From Bacteroidota bacterium (lineage in GTDB: Bacteria; Bacteroidota; Bacteroidia; Bacteroidales; JAAUTT01): a DNA stretch of 36,091 nt. The DNA lies in NCBI GenBank assembly GCA_023429135.1, contig JAEYWD010000105.1, forward strand, positions 1 to 36,091. The letters run 5' to 3'. Position numbers and translations under genes: made by a program. Position 1 is the stretch's first letter. The number at the start of each line of letters is the position of its first letter. The notes beneath the pieces are model-generated. The model made no database searches and was not told the origin of the DNA. It saw only the letters and a program-made list of their open reading frames with translations. Below are positions 1 to 9,015 of this stretch, piece after piece.

Positions 1-74
1 TTAATCCATAAGAAAAAACTTTGTTTATCTTCTTCTGATAGTTTACTTACCTGGTGAAATAATTTTTCTAACAT
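1..74 (-). CDS. 5' part of an unidentified gene (runs off the window)
   Basis: An open frame starts with ATG at 74-72 on the minus strand and stays open for 24 codons to the window edge. It begins MLEKLFHQVSKLSEEDKQ. An in-frame TGA lies just upstream, so this ATG is the first possible start. The Lys/Glu-rich amphipathic beginning looks like real protein, but the family cannot be recognised from so few residues and no clear ribosome binding site is seen. Confidence 0.4.
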   Translation of the reverse strand, partial: MLEKLFHQVSKLSEEDKQSFFLWI

Positions 75-119
75 CTGTTGAAATTTTCAGCAATATAGGT
101 ATATCTACACTAAAATACA

Positions 120-310
120 ACATAGCCTCGATGGTCCATGGTCGATGGCCAATACATAAAGGTAGCTCCGGGCTGTTATAACCCCTTTATGGTTGGGGTA
201 AATTAACCCGTAACCGTAACCTGATCCACAATGAGGTTTCGACAGGCTCAACCTTTGGTTTTGGACTAATTACACAGCCTCGGGGGTAAATTAACCCCCC
301 AACCCTTATC
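120..310. repeat. Non-coding spacer rich in short dispersed-type repeats
   Basis: No convincing gene is seen between 75 and 316. The stretch holds a tandem TCGATGG/TCCATGG/TCGATGG motif near 128-148, two copies of GGGGTAAATTAACCC (195-209 and 283-297), an AACCCGTAACCGTAACCTGAT block (205-225) and a TTTCGACAGGCTCAACC motif near 237-253. Motifs of this kind recur between genes in many Bacteroidota genomes (recollection). The CGTAACCTGAT block is shared with the spacer on the other side of the adjacent glyoxalase gene (near 773-783). Confidence 0.55.
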
Positions 311-316
311 CCGCAA

Positions 317-706
317 TCACCCTTCACAAAATTCAACCGGCAACCCATCAGGGTCGGCAATAAAAGTAAATCGTTTGTTATCCCTGGTTTCGTCGATACG
401 AATCGGTTCCACCTCAATGCCTTTCGATTGAAGTTCAGCAACTACATCGTCCAGATTAACCACCTCAAAGGCAATGTGCCGAAGTCCTCTTGCTTCTGGG
501 GCACTGACTCTCTCGGGCGGATTAGGAAAAGAAAATAATTCAATCTGATAAGATCCGTTCACAGCCAGATCGCATTTCCACGAACTGCGCTCCTGACGAT
601 ACTTTTCTCTTACAATCGTCATTCCCAGAACTTCTGTGTAGAACTTTTTCGACCGCTCGTAATCGGAGCAGATAATGGCAACGTGGTGGATGTGGTTTAA
701 TTTCAT
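317..706 (-). CDS. gloA2: VOC-family glyoxalase-like protein (GloA2/YaeR type)
   Basis: A 129-residue single-domain vicinal-oxygen-chelate protein. It opens with HIHHVAIICSDYERSKKFY and carries SSWKCDLAVNG, IELFSFPNPPERVS, GLRHIAFEV and ending FIADPDGLPVEF, a pattern that closely follows E. coli YaeR (GloA2). Conserved His near the N terminus, Glu in IELF, His in RHIAF and Glu in PVEF fit the usual metal ligands. The family includes lactoylglutathione lyases, but the true substrate of GloA2 proteins is not well settled. The start was set at the ATG at 706 because the upstream extension translates the repeat block at 714-772 and shows no homology. No strong ribosome binding site is visible. 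It is transcribed in the same direction as the macroglobulin gene upstream, but a hairpin-forming repeat separates them. Confidence 0.85.
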   Translation of the reverse strand: MKLNHIHHVAIICSDYERSKKFYTEVLGMTIVREKYRQERSSWKCDLAVNGSYQIELFSFPNPPERVSAPEARGLRHIAFEVVNLDDVVAELQSKGIEVEPIRIDETRDNKRFTFIADPDGLPVEFCEG

Positions 707-713
707 AGTTGAT

Positions 714-772
714 GGGTTACGAGTTACGGGTTGCGAGATACGGGTTGTAACCGAACCCGTAACACGTAACCC
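714..772. repeat. 19-bp inverted repeat (GTTACGGGTT family)
   Basis: The left arm at 714-732 (GGGTTACGAGTTACGGGTT) and the right arm at 754-772 are inverted copies with a single mismatch, separated by 21 nt. Each arm is itself made of repeats of GTTACGGGTT-like units. It sits between the macroglobulin stop codon and the gloA2 start. It may act as a REP/MITE-like hairpin or a processing or termination structure. The tail is not T-rich in either direction. Confidence 0.7.
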
Positions 773-785
773 GTAACCTGATTTT

Positions 786-3700
786 TCACTTCTCAATTTT
801 CACCCTCACTCCTTCCGAATGGCTTGAGAATTCGGGCGCATACATACACTGAATGGTGGTGATGCCGTTCGAAAAATCTCCTTTTTGAGATACCCGGAGC
901 GAATACTCGAATACATATGTTCCTTTCGGGAGATAGCCAATAAAGAAATTAGTGGCTAAATCGCCCGGACTCTGATAATACCACAATCCATCCTGGTATT
1001 TGTATCCCGAAAGGGTTTCTGCCGGTTCGAACGCGGAAGCACGCATATCCTTCAGGTGAATATATTCCATGGTGCGGTCGGCTCTCAGTTCAATGCGGAC
1101 TTTTACTATATCGCCCACGCTCAAAAGATCCGAATCGGTTACCGGAGTAATCACCGGACCACGATCGGTATTGACTTCCCGGAACAGTTTTTTCGACAAT
1201 TTTAATGGCGTTTCGGCTGATGTAATTTTATCGAGCTGCTCAAAATATTGCCAGTAAACAGCTCCCCAGGCAACACCTTCGTCTGTTTTCTTTATTCTAA
1301 CCTTACCCATTTCAGGTTTTACTTCGGAAGCAGTCCATGCAGTTTTAAAATAGCCTGTACCAGCTTCAACTTTAGTGTCTTCACGCTTGAAAGGATCTAT
1401 TTTCTCGTCGCCCACGGTAATTTCGGCGAGTTTGTTACTCGAAAGAACGTCCGACCCTCTTCTGAGCAAGGCGTAACATGCTTCGGAGGTAGCTTTGGTG
1501 GTTTTCCAGTCCTGCGTTTGCTTTTGTTTGAGAAGCCATACTTTCATATCCTCAACAGCTTTGGTGTCTCCGGCAACTTCATCGAACACTTCAATCATGA
1601 GTGCCTGGGTTTCGACGGGAGCTTCGTACCAGAAATAACCACGGTCGAGTTTCCAGTACATGCCTATTTCTTCTGAATTGAGCGAACGCTCTATTAACGA
1701 TCGAACAATCGCCGAGGCTACTTCGGCTTTTCCGTTCCGTTTCATGGCAAGGGCCAACATACCCTGGGCATAAAGATTTTGTTTCAACCAGTATTTTTCA
1801 GCTTGCTTCATCCAGTAATCAAACGCCTCTTTATTCTGATTTTGCAGAGCGATGTTTTTGAAATAACTTCTTGCATAGAGATATTGAATATCAATATACC
1901 CCAGGTTGTTCTCTTCCAGCTTCAACCTTTTCTTTTCGACTTCTGCTTTCAGAAAATCATAACGGTCTTTCATCCTGAGATCCATGAAAAGTATGGCCCT
2001 TCGCAGCATGTCATTTACTTTATCGGCCTGGGCATTGTATTTTACGCCCATCGTTTCGAGGTGCCCTAATCCCGAAACAATATACTGGGTAATGTATAAA
2101 TCCTCCGGGAGACCAGGGAACCAGGAGAAACCACCGTTCTTCAATTGTGCTTCCTGAATCTTTTTCAGTGCTTTTTCCTGTTCGCCGGCCATGCGGTTTA
2201 AATCGAACAACAAAGCAACATTCCGTTTCCGTTGACTTTCACTTTTTGCATTCAGCACCCACGGTGTTTCCTGCAGCAAAGCAGTTTTGAGTTCCTGGTT
2301 CTTTTCAAGGTTCGAAAGCAGGGCGTCGGGTTGTATGTTTGCCCAGGTATCGAAAACATGTTTAATATTAGGGTTGGAATTCGCGATATGAGATGCAATG
2401 CTGTTGGCGTAGAACCTCGAGAAAGTCTGCTCGGTACATTCGTAAGGATATTCAATCAGGTAGGGCAAAGCCTGAATGGCGTACCACGCCGGATTGGATG
2501 TAAACTCCAACGTATACCGGTGATGTTTTAAGGTGGTCGAAGTATTGTTTGCCATCTTTTCGAATGTAAACTCTTTGGTTTGCTTTCCGCGTATGGGCAG
2601 CGGCATGGTTTCGGTAACCAGCGTGCGGTTGGTTACTACGGGAAGCATCATTTCCTCGCCATCTGAAAATTCGCCGGATCGGGCCACTATCCTGTAAGTC
2701 AAAGCCTGAAGTCCCTCGGGTATTTCAATATTCCATTCAAGGTTAGCACTTTGGCGGGCTTTCAGTTTGAAATCCCTGATGTTGGAATTATTCTTAAGCA
2801 AAGCATCCACTGGCTGCATGGTAAGGGCATCGAAGAACTCGAGGCGTGCCTGCCCTTCCAGTTCCTTATCGACCAGACTGTTTACCTTAGCTTGGAAAAC
2901 CATTTTATCGTTTTCGCGGAAAAAGCGGGGCTGATTAGGAACAATCATTAAGTCCTTCTGGGTGACTAGCTCTTTCTGGATCATTGCCGATTTCAAATCG
3001 GTTGTATGCGCAAAGCCCAGCATCTTCCAGCGGGTAAGAGCTTCGGGAATGGTAAAGCTGACGATAATTTCCCCTTGCTCGTTGGTTTGCAGATGCGGGT
3101 AAAAGAAAGCTGTTTCGTTGAAGTTTTTGCGCGCTTTCACTTCGCTGAAGTCCTGCTTTTTTGCTCCCCCACCCGATGCTGCAGGTTCTTTTGATTCTTC
3201 ATCTTTAGCCTCAGATTTCTGAAGAGAAACTGTATCTTTCATCCGGGCACTTTTCAATTTGCCACCTTCAGCATCTTCAGGAGCAGGTGGAGGTGCAAAA
3301 GAAGCCGATTCTTCAACCATTATAAAAGCTGGAGAAGATTCGAGTACTTCATCAAATTCAACAGCAAGGGACATATTATTATGACCATAATACCATTGCA
3401 AACTTTGGTACTCCGGCATCATAACATCCTTATAATTATAACTATTCCAATTTCTGTCGAATTGTTGAAATTGGTAACTGCCAAATCCATTCAGACTTTG
3501 CCAGCGCAGCCTCGAATATACCGAATTGTATAAACTTGCATTCCAGGAATGTGTAACAAACGCATCCAGAGAAGCATCGTAAAGTGTTGCCACCATCTCG
3601 GCCATAGTTTTATCGGCATATTTGGAGCTGATTTTGATTTTCCACTGTTCCTGCTCACCAGGCAAAAGCTTGTCGCGGAAAGTTTCGAATTTAACATCGA

Positions 3701-6700
3701 GCTTTTTGTTGCTGTAAGGAATGGTAATAGTGCGCGAATTGGAATACATCCGGTTATTCTTAACGGTAATAAGATGTATGGCAATGTTTCCGCGATGTTC
3801 CTCTTTTAGCTGTATCTCCATCATTTTCTGCTGTCCGTCGGAAATCAACCATTGGTGTTCCAGAATTACACCATCGCGCTCAATTTCGAAAAGATACTTT
3901 ACTTTTTCGGAGCTGGCGGCCACAATCACTGCTTTTTCGCCAGGTTCTCCGCTGGCTTTTATATCTTTAACCGTAAACACCGAAGGCATGGCGGGAGTTG
4001 CCGACTGATTATCCATCACTTCAAAATAGGCAACCTCTTTAACCTCTTCGCCATATTTATCCTTGCCAGCAATTTCGAGCATATATTTTCCTGCTAACCA
4101 CTCGTTAAGGTTTGTTACCTGTAATTTTTTATTTACAGCGGTATTAAACTGAACATTCAGCACCTCTTTTTCCTTAGCCCACTTGTAGAAATTGTTCTCT
4201 TCCTGGTAAAGGTCGTACGGGAAAAGCTTATAATACTCTTCTTTTGAATAAATGAATTTATCGGGTCTTTGCCAATACCTTTCCCGGAAAGCTTTTTCAG
4301 GAGTTTTTAGTTTCCAGATGGTAATGTTTCCTGAGGCAGGTTCGAACTCCCCGGCCAGATTTGTGGTTTTTATGTGGAAGCCAGAAGTATCTGCTTTTTC
4401 GTTTTTATCGATATCGCGCACATTCACACCAAGCATCAGTGATTTGTACCCGATACTAACCGAAGTGGAAGCAATGTGCGTTTCGCCGTTTATGTCGGTT
4501 ACATCAGCGCTTACTTCGTAAATAAAGGTTGGCGACGATTTTTTACCAACACTCTCGTCGGGAATTGCAGTGAAGTCAATTTTGAAACCGCCGTCTGCGG
4601 AGGTAGTATCTTTACCATTCACAATTTCCATATCGGGCGATTGCGGATAATACCCGTACCAGCACCACCACCAGAAAGGGAATACGGCACGTCGCACTAC
4701 ACGGTACTGAACTTTAGCACCATCGATATTAGCGCCCGAATAAGCCAATGCTTTCCCGGTAACGGTAACCTTTTCGCCTAATTTGAAGGGTCCTTTAACC
4801 GGTTCAAACTTCACTTCGAACTTGGGCCGTTTGTATTCCTCAACCGAAAAATATGCCGAACTCCGCGACTGGTCATCAGATGATAACCGCATTTGCCCCA
4901 TAAGTCCCGATGACGGAGTAGTAAATGTTCCGCTGAAGGTGCCGTATTTATTGGTAATTACCTCTTGTCGACCAACAACCTGCGAATTAACGTCATAAAA
5001 GGTAATGGTAAGCTTACGGTCGGGAACTATTTCGGGAGTCTTACCATCGGTGGTAATGTACAAGCCTTTGTAATACAAGGTTTGTCCCGGACGATAAATA
5101 GCCCTGTCAAGAAAGAAGATTGTTTTTCCCAGTCGTGGGGCAAAGCGGCGTTCGCCCTGATAGAAGTGCCCGTAGTTTGTCCAGCCACGGATATTCAAAT
5201 CGAAGGTATTGATGGTATCTTTCCCCAGAACTACAGATAACTCAAAAGAACCACTGCTTCTGAAGAGATCGGAATACTGAAACGGAATATCTGTATATCC
5301 TTCTTCATTAGTAACAAACTTTTGGCCCTCAACAAGATCAAACCATCGGTTAAGTTGGTTGTATTCACTTTTGTATATCTGAACCGTTGCTCCTGCAATC
5401 GGCTCGCCAGTGGTACGGTCGATCACGTGCAGGTCACTTGAACCGTTGTCGCGGTTGCGATGAAAATACGCCAGGTTCGAAACAGTTGTAAATACATAAT
5501 TAATCACGTTGTTTTTTAGGCTGAAGCTTTCGTTGTTGCTAAACAAAATACAGTAATTTCCGGTACCGGGAGCATCAAGCTTAATTTCTGTTCGATGCAG
5601 GTTATAATCGCCATCGCCAGGCAGAACCACTTTCCCAGTTTTTACAGGTGCTTTTGCCAAAATGTGTTCAAGAAACTTTTCATCCTGGTCGTAATCATAC
5701 TTCTTCTCCCATTTTTGGCGTACAGCAAGCAGTTCCTTGTAATTCACCGGCACTATTCTCCAGTATAAATTGCTGAAATTCCTGTAACCCACCAAAGCCC
5801 TGAAGGGCTGCCCGGGAAGATTCACTTTTTCAACTTCACTCGTAATTTCCTTGATTTTTATTTGCTGCTGCATGTTGAAAGCTTCGGCGGCAGCCCCGGT
5901 ACCTGGAAACTGCTTAATCACCGAAGCACAAATTTCATAAGCCTTTTTCCTGTCCCACTTATGATCGTCGGTTTGGAGCGGGTTGTATTCATTCGCTTTC
6001 TGGTTCCAGGTTTGAGCAATACGAACTGAAATCATGGCCGCTGCTGCAGAATTCTTATACTTTTCAGCTAATTTCTGCAAGGCTTCCATGTAAATATCAT
6101 CTTTATTCTGAACCGTTGAATATTGATTCACAAAGTCAAGCCTTTTCAGGTCCACGTCAACCAGAGCATCCGGATTTGGATCTTTGAGATGAAACCGGAG
6201 CAACTCCTGAAATATCTTCAAGGCATAATATTTATAGGCAAAAGTGTCGCGGCTTACAATGTTAAGGTTGACAAATCCGGTGACCTCAAGAAAATAATCG
6301 GCCGAATTAATTGTGAATGAATAAGCAGGTGTGGTAAGCTCCGATTCGTTATTCATATAAAAATCGACAGCTTCGTGAGCCAGAAAATCATAGAGTGTTG
6401 GCCGGTATGCTCTTCCCAGTTTATTACCCGAAGTAAGCACGTCCTTAAATATTGTAGTGGGTGTTTTCTTCAACTTTTCGCCATCGGCAAGCGAAAGCCG
6501 GTAACATTCCATTGTTTTTTCCACTATCTGGCGCACACTCCAGGTAGTGATATCGTCGTTCTTAAAGTTGATGGTTTCGGTACGGTTACCATACCGGTAA
6601 AACATATTCTGATAATAATCCCTGTATTTCCCGGCCAAAATAGTGTAAAGCATATTTTTCAGGGGAAAAGAGGCAGTTTTTAGCTCCTCTTCAATTATTC

Positions 6701-6977
6701 TGATACTTTTAGGCAGCGCTTCCTCTTCCATTTGTTCCGAAAGCCTGACTTGAACCATAACGGCTTTTAATATTTCAACAGACTTATTTTCAGCCTTAGC
6801 TGCAGTTTTAATTTTATCGACGAGTTTTAAGGCGGAAACATTCAGGCCGCTGTCTTCCAAAGCCTGAACCTTTTTCCAGGTTTGGGAATAATTGAATGAC
6901 ATTTTGTTAGGATTTTGCGCTTCAATTCTGCCGAAAAGTACCAGCAGAATCCCTATGAACACATACTTTGAATGCAT
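786..6977 (-). CDS. Alpha-2-macroglobulin family protein, thioester-containing
   Basis: A 2063-residue exported protein. The ATG at 6977 is preferred because it is followed at once by a signal peptide (MHSKYVFIGILLVLFGRIEA); a GTG 16 codons upstream only adds a polar extension. No lipobox cysteine is seen, so it is probably periplasmic rather than lipid-anchored. The middle carries a series of MG-type beta domains; a Trp/Tyr-rich patch (FPFWWWCWYGYY) lies near residue 770. A low-complexity acidic/Pro/Gly segment at about 1211-1282 is placed like a bait region, followed by the A2M domain (TRWKMLGFAHT). The thioester motif is C1514-T-E-Q1517, then an alpha-helical thioester domain and receptor-binding-like end. 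Such proteins trap proteases through a bait region and thioester. The PBP1C gene that often accompanies bacterial macroglobulins is not in this window. Confidence 0.93.
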   Translation of the reverse strand: MHSKYVFIGILLVLFGRIEAQNPNKMSFNYSQTWKKVQALEDSGLNVSALKLVDKIKTAAKAENKSVEILKAVMVQVRLSEQMEEEALPKSIRIIEEELKTASFPLKNMLYTILAGKYRDYYQNMFYRYGNRTETINFKNDDITTWSVRQIVEKTMECYRLSLADGEKLKKTPTTIFKDVLTSGNKLGRAYRPTLYDFLAHEAVDFYMNNESELTTPAYSFTINSADYFLEVTGFVNLNIVSRDTFAYKYYALKIFQELLRFHLKDPNPDALVDVDLKRLDFVNQYSTVQNKDDIYMEALQKLAEKYKNSAAAAMISVRIAQTWNQKANEYNPLQTDDHKWDRKKAYEICASVIKQFPGTGAAAEAFNMQQQIKIKEITSEVEKVNLPGQPFRALVGYRNFSNLYWRIVPVNYKELLAVRQKWEKKYDYDQDEKFLEHILAKAPVKTGKVVLPGDGDYNLHRTEIKLDAPGTGNYCILFSNNESFSLKNNVINYVFTTVSNLAYFHRNRDNGSSDLHVIDRTTGEPIAGATVQIYKSEYNQLNRWFDLVEGQKFVTNEEGYTDIPFQYSDLFRSSGSFELSVVLGKDTINTFDLNIRGWTNYGHFYQGERRFAPRLGKTIFFLDRAIYRPGQTLYYKGLYITTDGKTPEIVPDRKLTITFYDVNSQVVGRQEVITNKYGTFSGTFTTPSSGLMGQMRLSSDDQSRSSAYFSVEEYKRPKFEVKFEPVKGPFKLGEKVTVTGKALAYSGANIDGAKVQYRVVRRAVFPFWWWCWYGYYPQSPDMEIVNGKDTTSADGGFKIDFTAIPDESVGKKSSPTFIYEVSADVTDINGETHIASTSVSIGYKSLMLGVNVRDIDKNEKADTSGFHIKTTNLAGEFEPASGNITIWKLKTPEKAFRERYWQRPDKFIYSKEEYYKLFPYDLYQEENNFYKWAKEKEVLNVQFNTAVNKKLQVTNLNEWLAGKYMLEIAGKDKYGEEVKEVAYFEVMDNQSATPAMPSVFTVKDIKASGEPGEKAVIVAASSEKVKYLFEIERDGVILEHQWLISDGQQKMMEIQLKEEHRGNIAIHLITVKNNRMYSNSRTITIPYSNKKLDVKFETFRDKLLPGEQEQWKIKISSKYADKTMAEMVATLYDASLDAFVTHSWNASLYNSVYSRLRWQSLNGFGSYQFQQFDRNWNSYNYKDVMMPEYQSLQWYYGHNNMSLAVEFDEVLESSPAFIMVEESASFAPPPAPEDAEGGKLKSARMKDTVSLQKSEAKDEESKEPAASGGGAKKQDFSEVKARKNFNETAFFYPHLQTNEQGEIIVSFTIPEALTRWKMLGFAHTTDLKSAMIQKELVTQKDLMIVPNQPRFFRENDKMVFQAKVNSLVDKELEGQARLEFFDALTMQPVDALLKNNSNIRDFKLKARQSANLEWNIEIPEGLQALTYRIVARSGEFSDGEEMMLPVVTNRTLVTETMPLPIRGKQTKEFTFEKMANNTSTTLKHHRYTLEFTSNPAWYAIQALPYLIEYPYECTEQTFSRFYANSIASHIANSNPNIKHVFDTWANIQPDALLSNLEKNQELKTALLQETPWVLNAKSESQRKRNVALLFDLNRMAGEQEKALKKIQEAQLKNGGFSWFPGLPEDLYITQYIVSGLGHLETMGVKYNAQADKVNDMLRRAILFMDLRMKDRYDFLKAEVEKKRLKLEENNLGYIDIQYLYARSYFKNIALQNQNKEAFDYWMKQAEKYWLKQNLYAQGMLALAMKRNGKAEVASAIVRSLIERSLNSEEIGMYWKLDRGYFWYEAPVETQALMIEVFDEVAGDTKAVEDMKVWLLKQKQTQDWKTTKATSEACYALLRRGSDVLSSNKLAEITVGDEKIDPFKREDTKVEAGTGYFKTAWTASEVKPEMGKVRIKKTDEGVAWGAVYWQYFEQLDKITSAETPLKLSKKLFREVNTDRGPVITPVTDSDLLSVGDIVKVRIELRADRTMEYIHLKDMRASAFEPAETLSGYKYQDGLWYYQSPGDLATNFFIGYLPKGTYVFEYSLRVSQKGDFSNGITTIQCMYAPEFSSHSEGVRVKIEK

Positions 6978-7335
6978 ATCTGAAGAATTAGTTGTTTGGT
7001 TGATGGCGGAAGTATTTTCGACCACTTTAACAATTAAGATGCAAAACTCAATGTTTTTTCATAAAAATATCCAATATTTTGCAACCAAAATTTGAAAATT
7101 CATGTAAAGAGTTCAAAAGCAAGGCCGTTTAATGAAATTATTATTTTTATTCACCAACCAAATAAACCTATATTGAAACTAAATTCCTTTATTGAAGCAG
7201 GCGTTTAGTTAATAGTCATAACAGCGGGTCGACAGACCACGGTCAACTAAATTTTCAGAAAAAAGGAAGACGAAAAATCAAAAACCATACCTACCAATAC
7301 TGAAGTTACTGCTCGTGTAATGGAGGAGATAGTAC
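6978..7335. other. Intergenic region upstream of the macroglobulin gene
   Basis: This 358-bp AT-rich stretch lies between the end of the thioredoxin operon and the start of the macroglobulin gene, both on the minus strand. No gene, strong terminator hairpin or good TAnnTTTG promoter was recognised. Overlapping short dyads occur near 7228-7244 (GGTCgacaGACC and GACCacGGTC). The macroglobulin promoter presumably lies within the last 200 bp. Confidence 0.4.
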
Positions 7336-7755
7336 TTACTGGTTTTGTTTAAGTTGTTCCAATAGAAAGTCTTTATTCTTTAATCCTATATACCGGTTTA
7401 CCTCAACGCCATTCTTCAGTAGTATGAGCGTTGGAATATTTCTCACTTTAAATTTCTGTGCAAGCGATTGGTATTGTTCTATATTTATTTTTCCAACAAA
7501 TGAGTTTTCATTTAATTCTCCTGCCACTTCATTCAGAATGGGTGCCATCATACGGCAGGGAGCACACCAGCTTGCCCAGAAATCGATCAGAATTGTCCGG
7601 TTTTTTGTTACCTGATTGAAATTTTTATCCGTAATGGTGAGTATCTTTTCATGATCGGCCACCACCGGCATATTCTTCATTTTCTTTTGTGCTAATAACA
7701 TCACAATACCAAAAAACAGAATAATGAGTCCGATTATAATCATTGCAGTTTGCAT
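7336..7755 (-). CDS. Membrane-anchored thioredoxin
   Basis: 139 residues. A single hydrophobic segment at about residues 4-22 anchors a thioredoxin fold with the active site WASWCAPCR (Cys64/Cys67) and the cis-proline loop RNIPTLIL. CAPC replaces the usual CGPC. The N-in topology expected from the anchor would place the thioredoxin domain outside the cytoplasm (inference). It is the last gene of a five-gene minus-strand run starting at 9594; only 6 nt separate its ATG from the stop of the preceding thioredoxin. Likely a thiol-disulfide oxidoreductase working with the neighbouring exported thioredoxin. Confidence 0.9.
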   Translation of the reverse strand: MQTAMIIIGLIILFFGIVMLLAQKKMKNMPVVADHEKILTITDKNFNQVTKNRTILIDFWASWCAPCRMMAPILNEVAGELNENSFVGKINIEQYQSLAQKFKVRNIPTLILLKNGVEVNRYIGLKNKDFLLEQLKQNQ

Positions 7756-7761
7756 CGGCTT

Positions 7762-8196
7762 CTATTTTACAAGTAAAACTTCATTAATTGCCTTAACCAA
7801 GGCGTCTTTAGGCAATGCACCCATAGATGCCTGCGGTTTTCCTTTCTGAGGAATGAATATCAGTGTTGGTAAACTTTGTATTCCCAGATTTGCCGACAAC
7901 ATCTGTTCCTTATCGGTATTAACCTTATAAACAATAATTTTACCTGCATATTCCTTTGAAATTTCTTCGAGCCGGGGAGACATTATCCTGCAGGGTCCGC
8001 ACCAGTCGGCATAAAAATCAATAATAGCTGGTTTGGTGCCGAGATACTTCCATTCTTTATTGGCTTCGTAATTGAATATCAATTTTTTAAACTGATCGTT
8101 ATTCAGATGGATGATATTGCTTCCGCTCTTTGGCTGGCCAAGTGCTGAACCCAACAATAAAGCTACCATTGTGAGCGATAATAAAATTTTCTTCAT
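7762..8196 (-). CDS. Exported thioredoxin
   Basis: 144 residues from the ATG at 8196, chosen because it opens directly into a signal peptide (MKKILLSLTMVALLLGSALG, cleavage likely after Gly20 before QPKS). The thioredoxin domain carries FYADWCGPCRIM (Cys66/Cys69) and the cis-proline loop QSLPTLIF. The canonical CGPC site suggests a periplasmic disulfide reductant or thioredoxin-like protein; no heme-maturation insert of the ResA/TlpA kind is obvious. It lies between the GroES-like gene (22-nt gap) and the membrane-anchored thioredoxin (6-nt gap), so it is clearly part of the operon. Confidence 0.92.
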   Translation of the reverse strand: MKKILLSLTMVALLLGSALGQPKSGSNIIHLNNDQFKKLIFNYEANKEWKYLGTKPAIIDFYADWCGPCRIMSPRLEEISKEYAGKIIVYKVNTDKEQMLSANLGIQSLPTLIFIPQKGKPQASMGALPKDALVKAINEVLLVK

Positions 8197-8218
8197 GTTT
8201 TCATGTTCTTTGTGTTTA

Positions 8219-8506
8219 TTAAATCTCTTCTGTTTCAACAATTTTTGCCAGAATATCCGAATATGGGAGAATCAAGTACTTTTTGCCTTCAAACTCAATT
8301 TCAGACCCGCTGTAAGCCTTAAAAAGCACAGTATCGCCCGGTTTGATTTCGGGATTGTCTATAACACTCATTCCGACTACCGGTGCCATTTGAGGTTTTT
8401 CTTTGGCTGTGTCGGGGATTATAATTCCTGAGGCTGTACGTTGTTCCTGGTTTGAAACAGTTATGTCCAGGATTACCTGTTGATTAACCGGTTGTAATTC
8501 TTTCAT
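8219..8506 (-). CDS. Orphan GroES-like co-chaperonin
   Basis: 95 residues, the normal GroES length. The mobile-loop region reads TASGIIIPDTAKEKPQ, matching the GroES loop and its hydrophobic tripeptide. Later motifs KPGDTVLFKAYSGSEI and the ending YLILPYSDILAKI follow the GroES fold. The central beta-hairpin (roof) region is shortened, and no GroEL gene is adjacent. Its place inside a thioredoxin/glutaredoxin/ferredoxin operon is unusual: 10 nt downstream of the polyferredoxin stop and 22 nt upstream of the exported thioredoxin. It may be a specialised second GroES produced under redox stress (inference), or it may simply serve the main GroEL. Confidence 0.85.
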   Translation of the reverse strand: MKELQPVNQQVILDITVSNQEQRTASGIIIPDTAKEKPQMAPVVGMSVIDNPEIKPGDTVLFKAYSGSEIEFEGKKYLILPYSDILAKIVETEEI

Positions 8507-8516
8507 GATTTATTTT

Positions 8517-9014
8517 TTATAATTTATATTGTAAACTTCCATTTGGGCACGAAGCCACACATTTCAGACATTTTGAACAGGTGTAACTTACACCTGGTTT
8601 ATCCATATTCACCTTGTAAAGACTGTATTTTGCAGGTTCCATGGCCACTATGTAACATTGTTTGTCGCAAATACCGCAGGTTTTGCAGGTGTCGGCATTC
8701 AGCTTTATTTTGAAAAGCGAAATTTTATTGAGCCAACCTGAAATCCATGCGATAGGACACCCTATTTTATGGTACTGATACATCTGGCTTGTTTTCCCAT
8801 CGGGGTTCATGCTCATTAAGATTTCCATAATCAGTCCCATGGGACAAACCCAGCGACAAAATACCTTTCCGAAAACAACACCAAGGATGACACCCGCGAG
8901 CAAAACCCACCACAAAGAGATTTTAAATACCGATACAGTGAAATAGAGCGCGATACCCAAAAAGGCCAGTATTATGACCCTTTTATTTATTATCAATTTG
9001 AAAACTTTCCTCAT
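8517..9014 (-). CDS. Membrane 4Fe-4S polyferredoxin (NapH/CcoG-like)
   Basis: 165 residues from the ATG at 9014, which lies 1 nt after the stop of the upstream glutaredoxin gene, implying translational coupling. Two hydrophobic segments (about 12-30 and 34-50) are followed by FCRWVCPMG (Cys53, Cys57), the signature of the Fer4_5/NapH-type domain, and then by CKTCGICDKQC and CSKCLKCVASCP, which can hold two [4Fe-4S] clusters. It probably passes electrons between membrane quinol or cytoplasmic donors and a thiol partner. Its genetic coupling to glutaredoxin and thioredoxins suggests it feeds a thiol-redox path (inference). Confidence 0.88.
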   Translation of the reverse strand: MRKVFKLIINKRVIILAFLGIALYFTVSVFKISLWWVLLAGVILGVVFGKVFCRWVCPMGLIMEILMSMNPDGKTSQMYQYHKIGCPIAWISGWLNKISLFKIKLNADTCKTCGICDKQCYIVAMEPAKYSLYKVNMDKPGVSYTCSKCLKCVASCPNGSLQYKL

Positions 9015-9015
9015 A

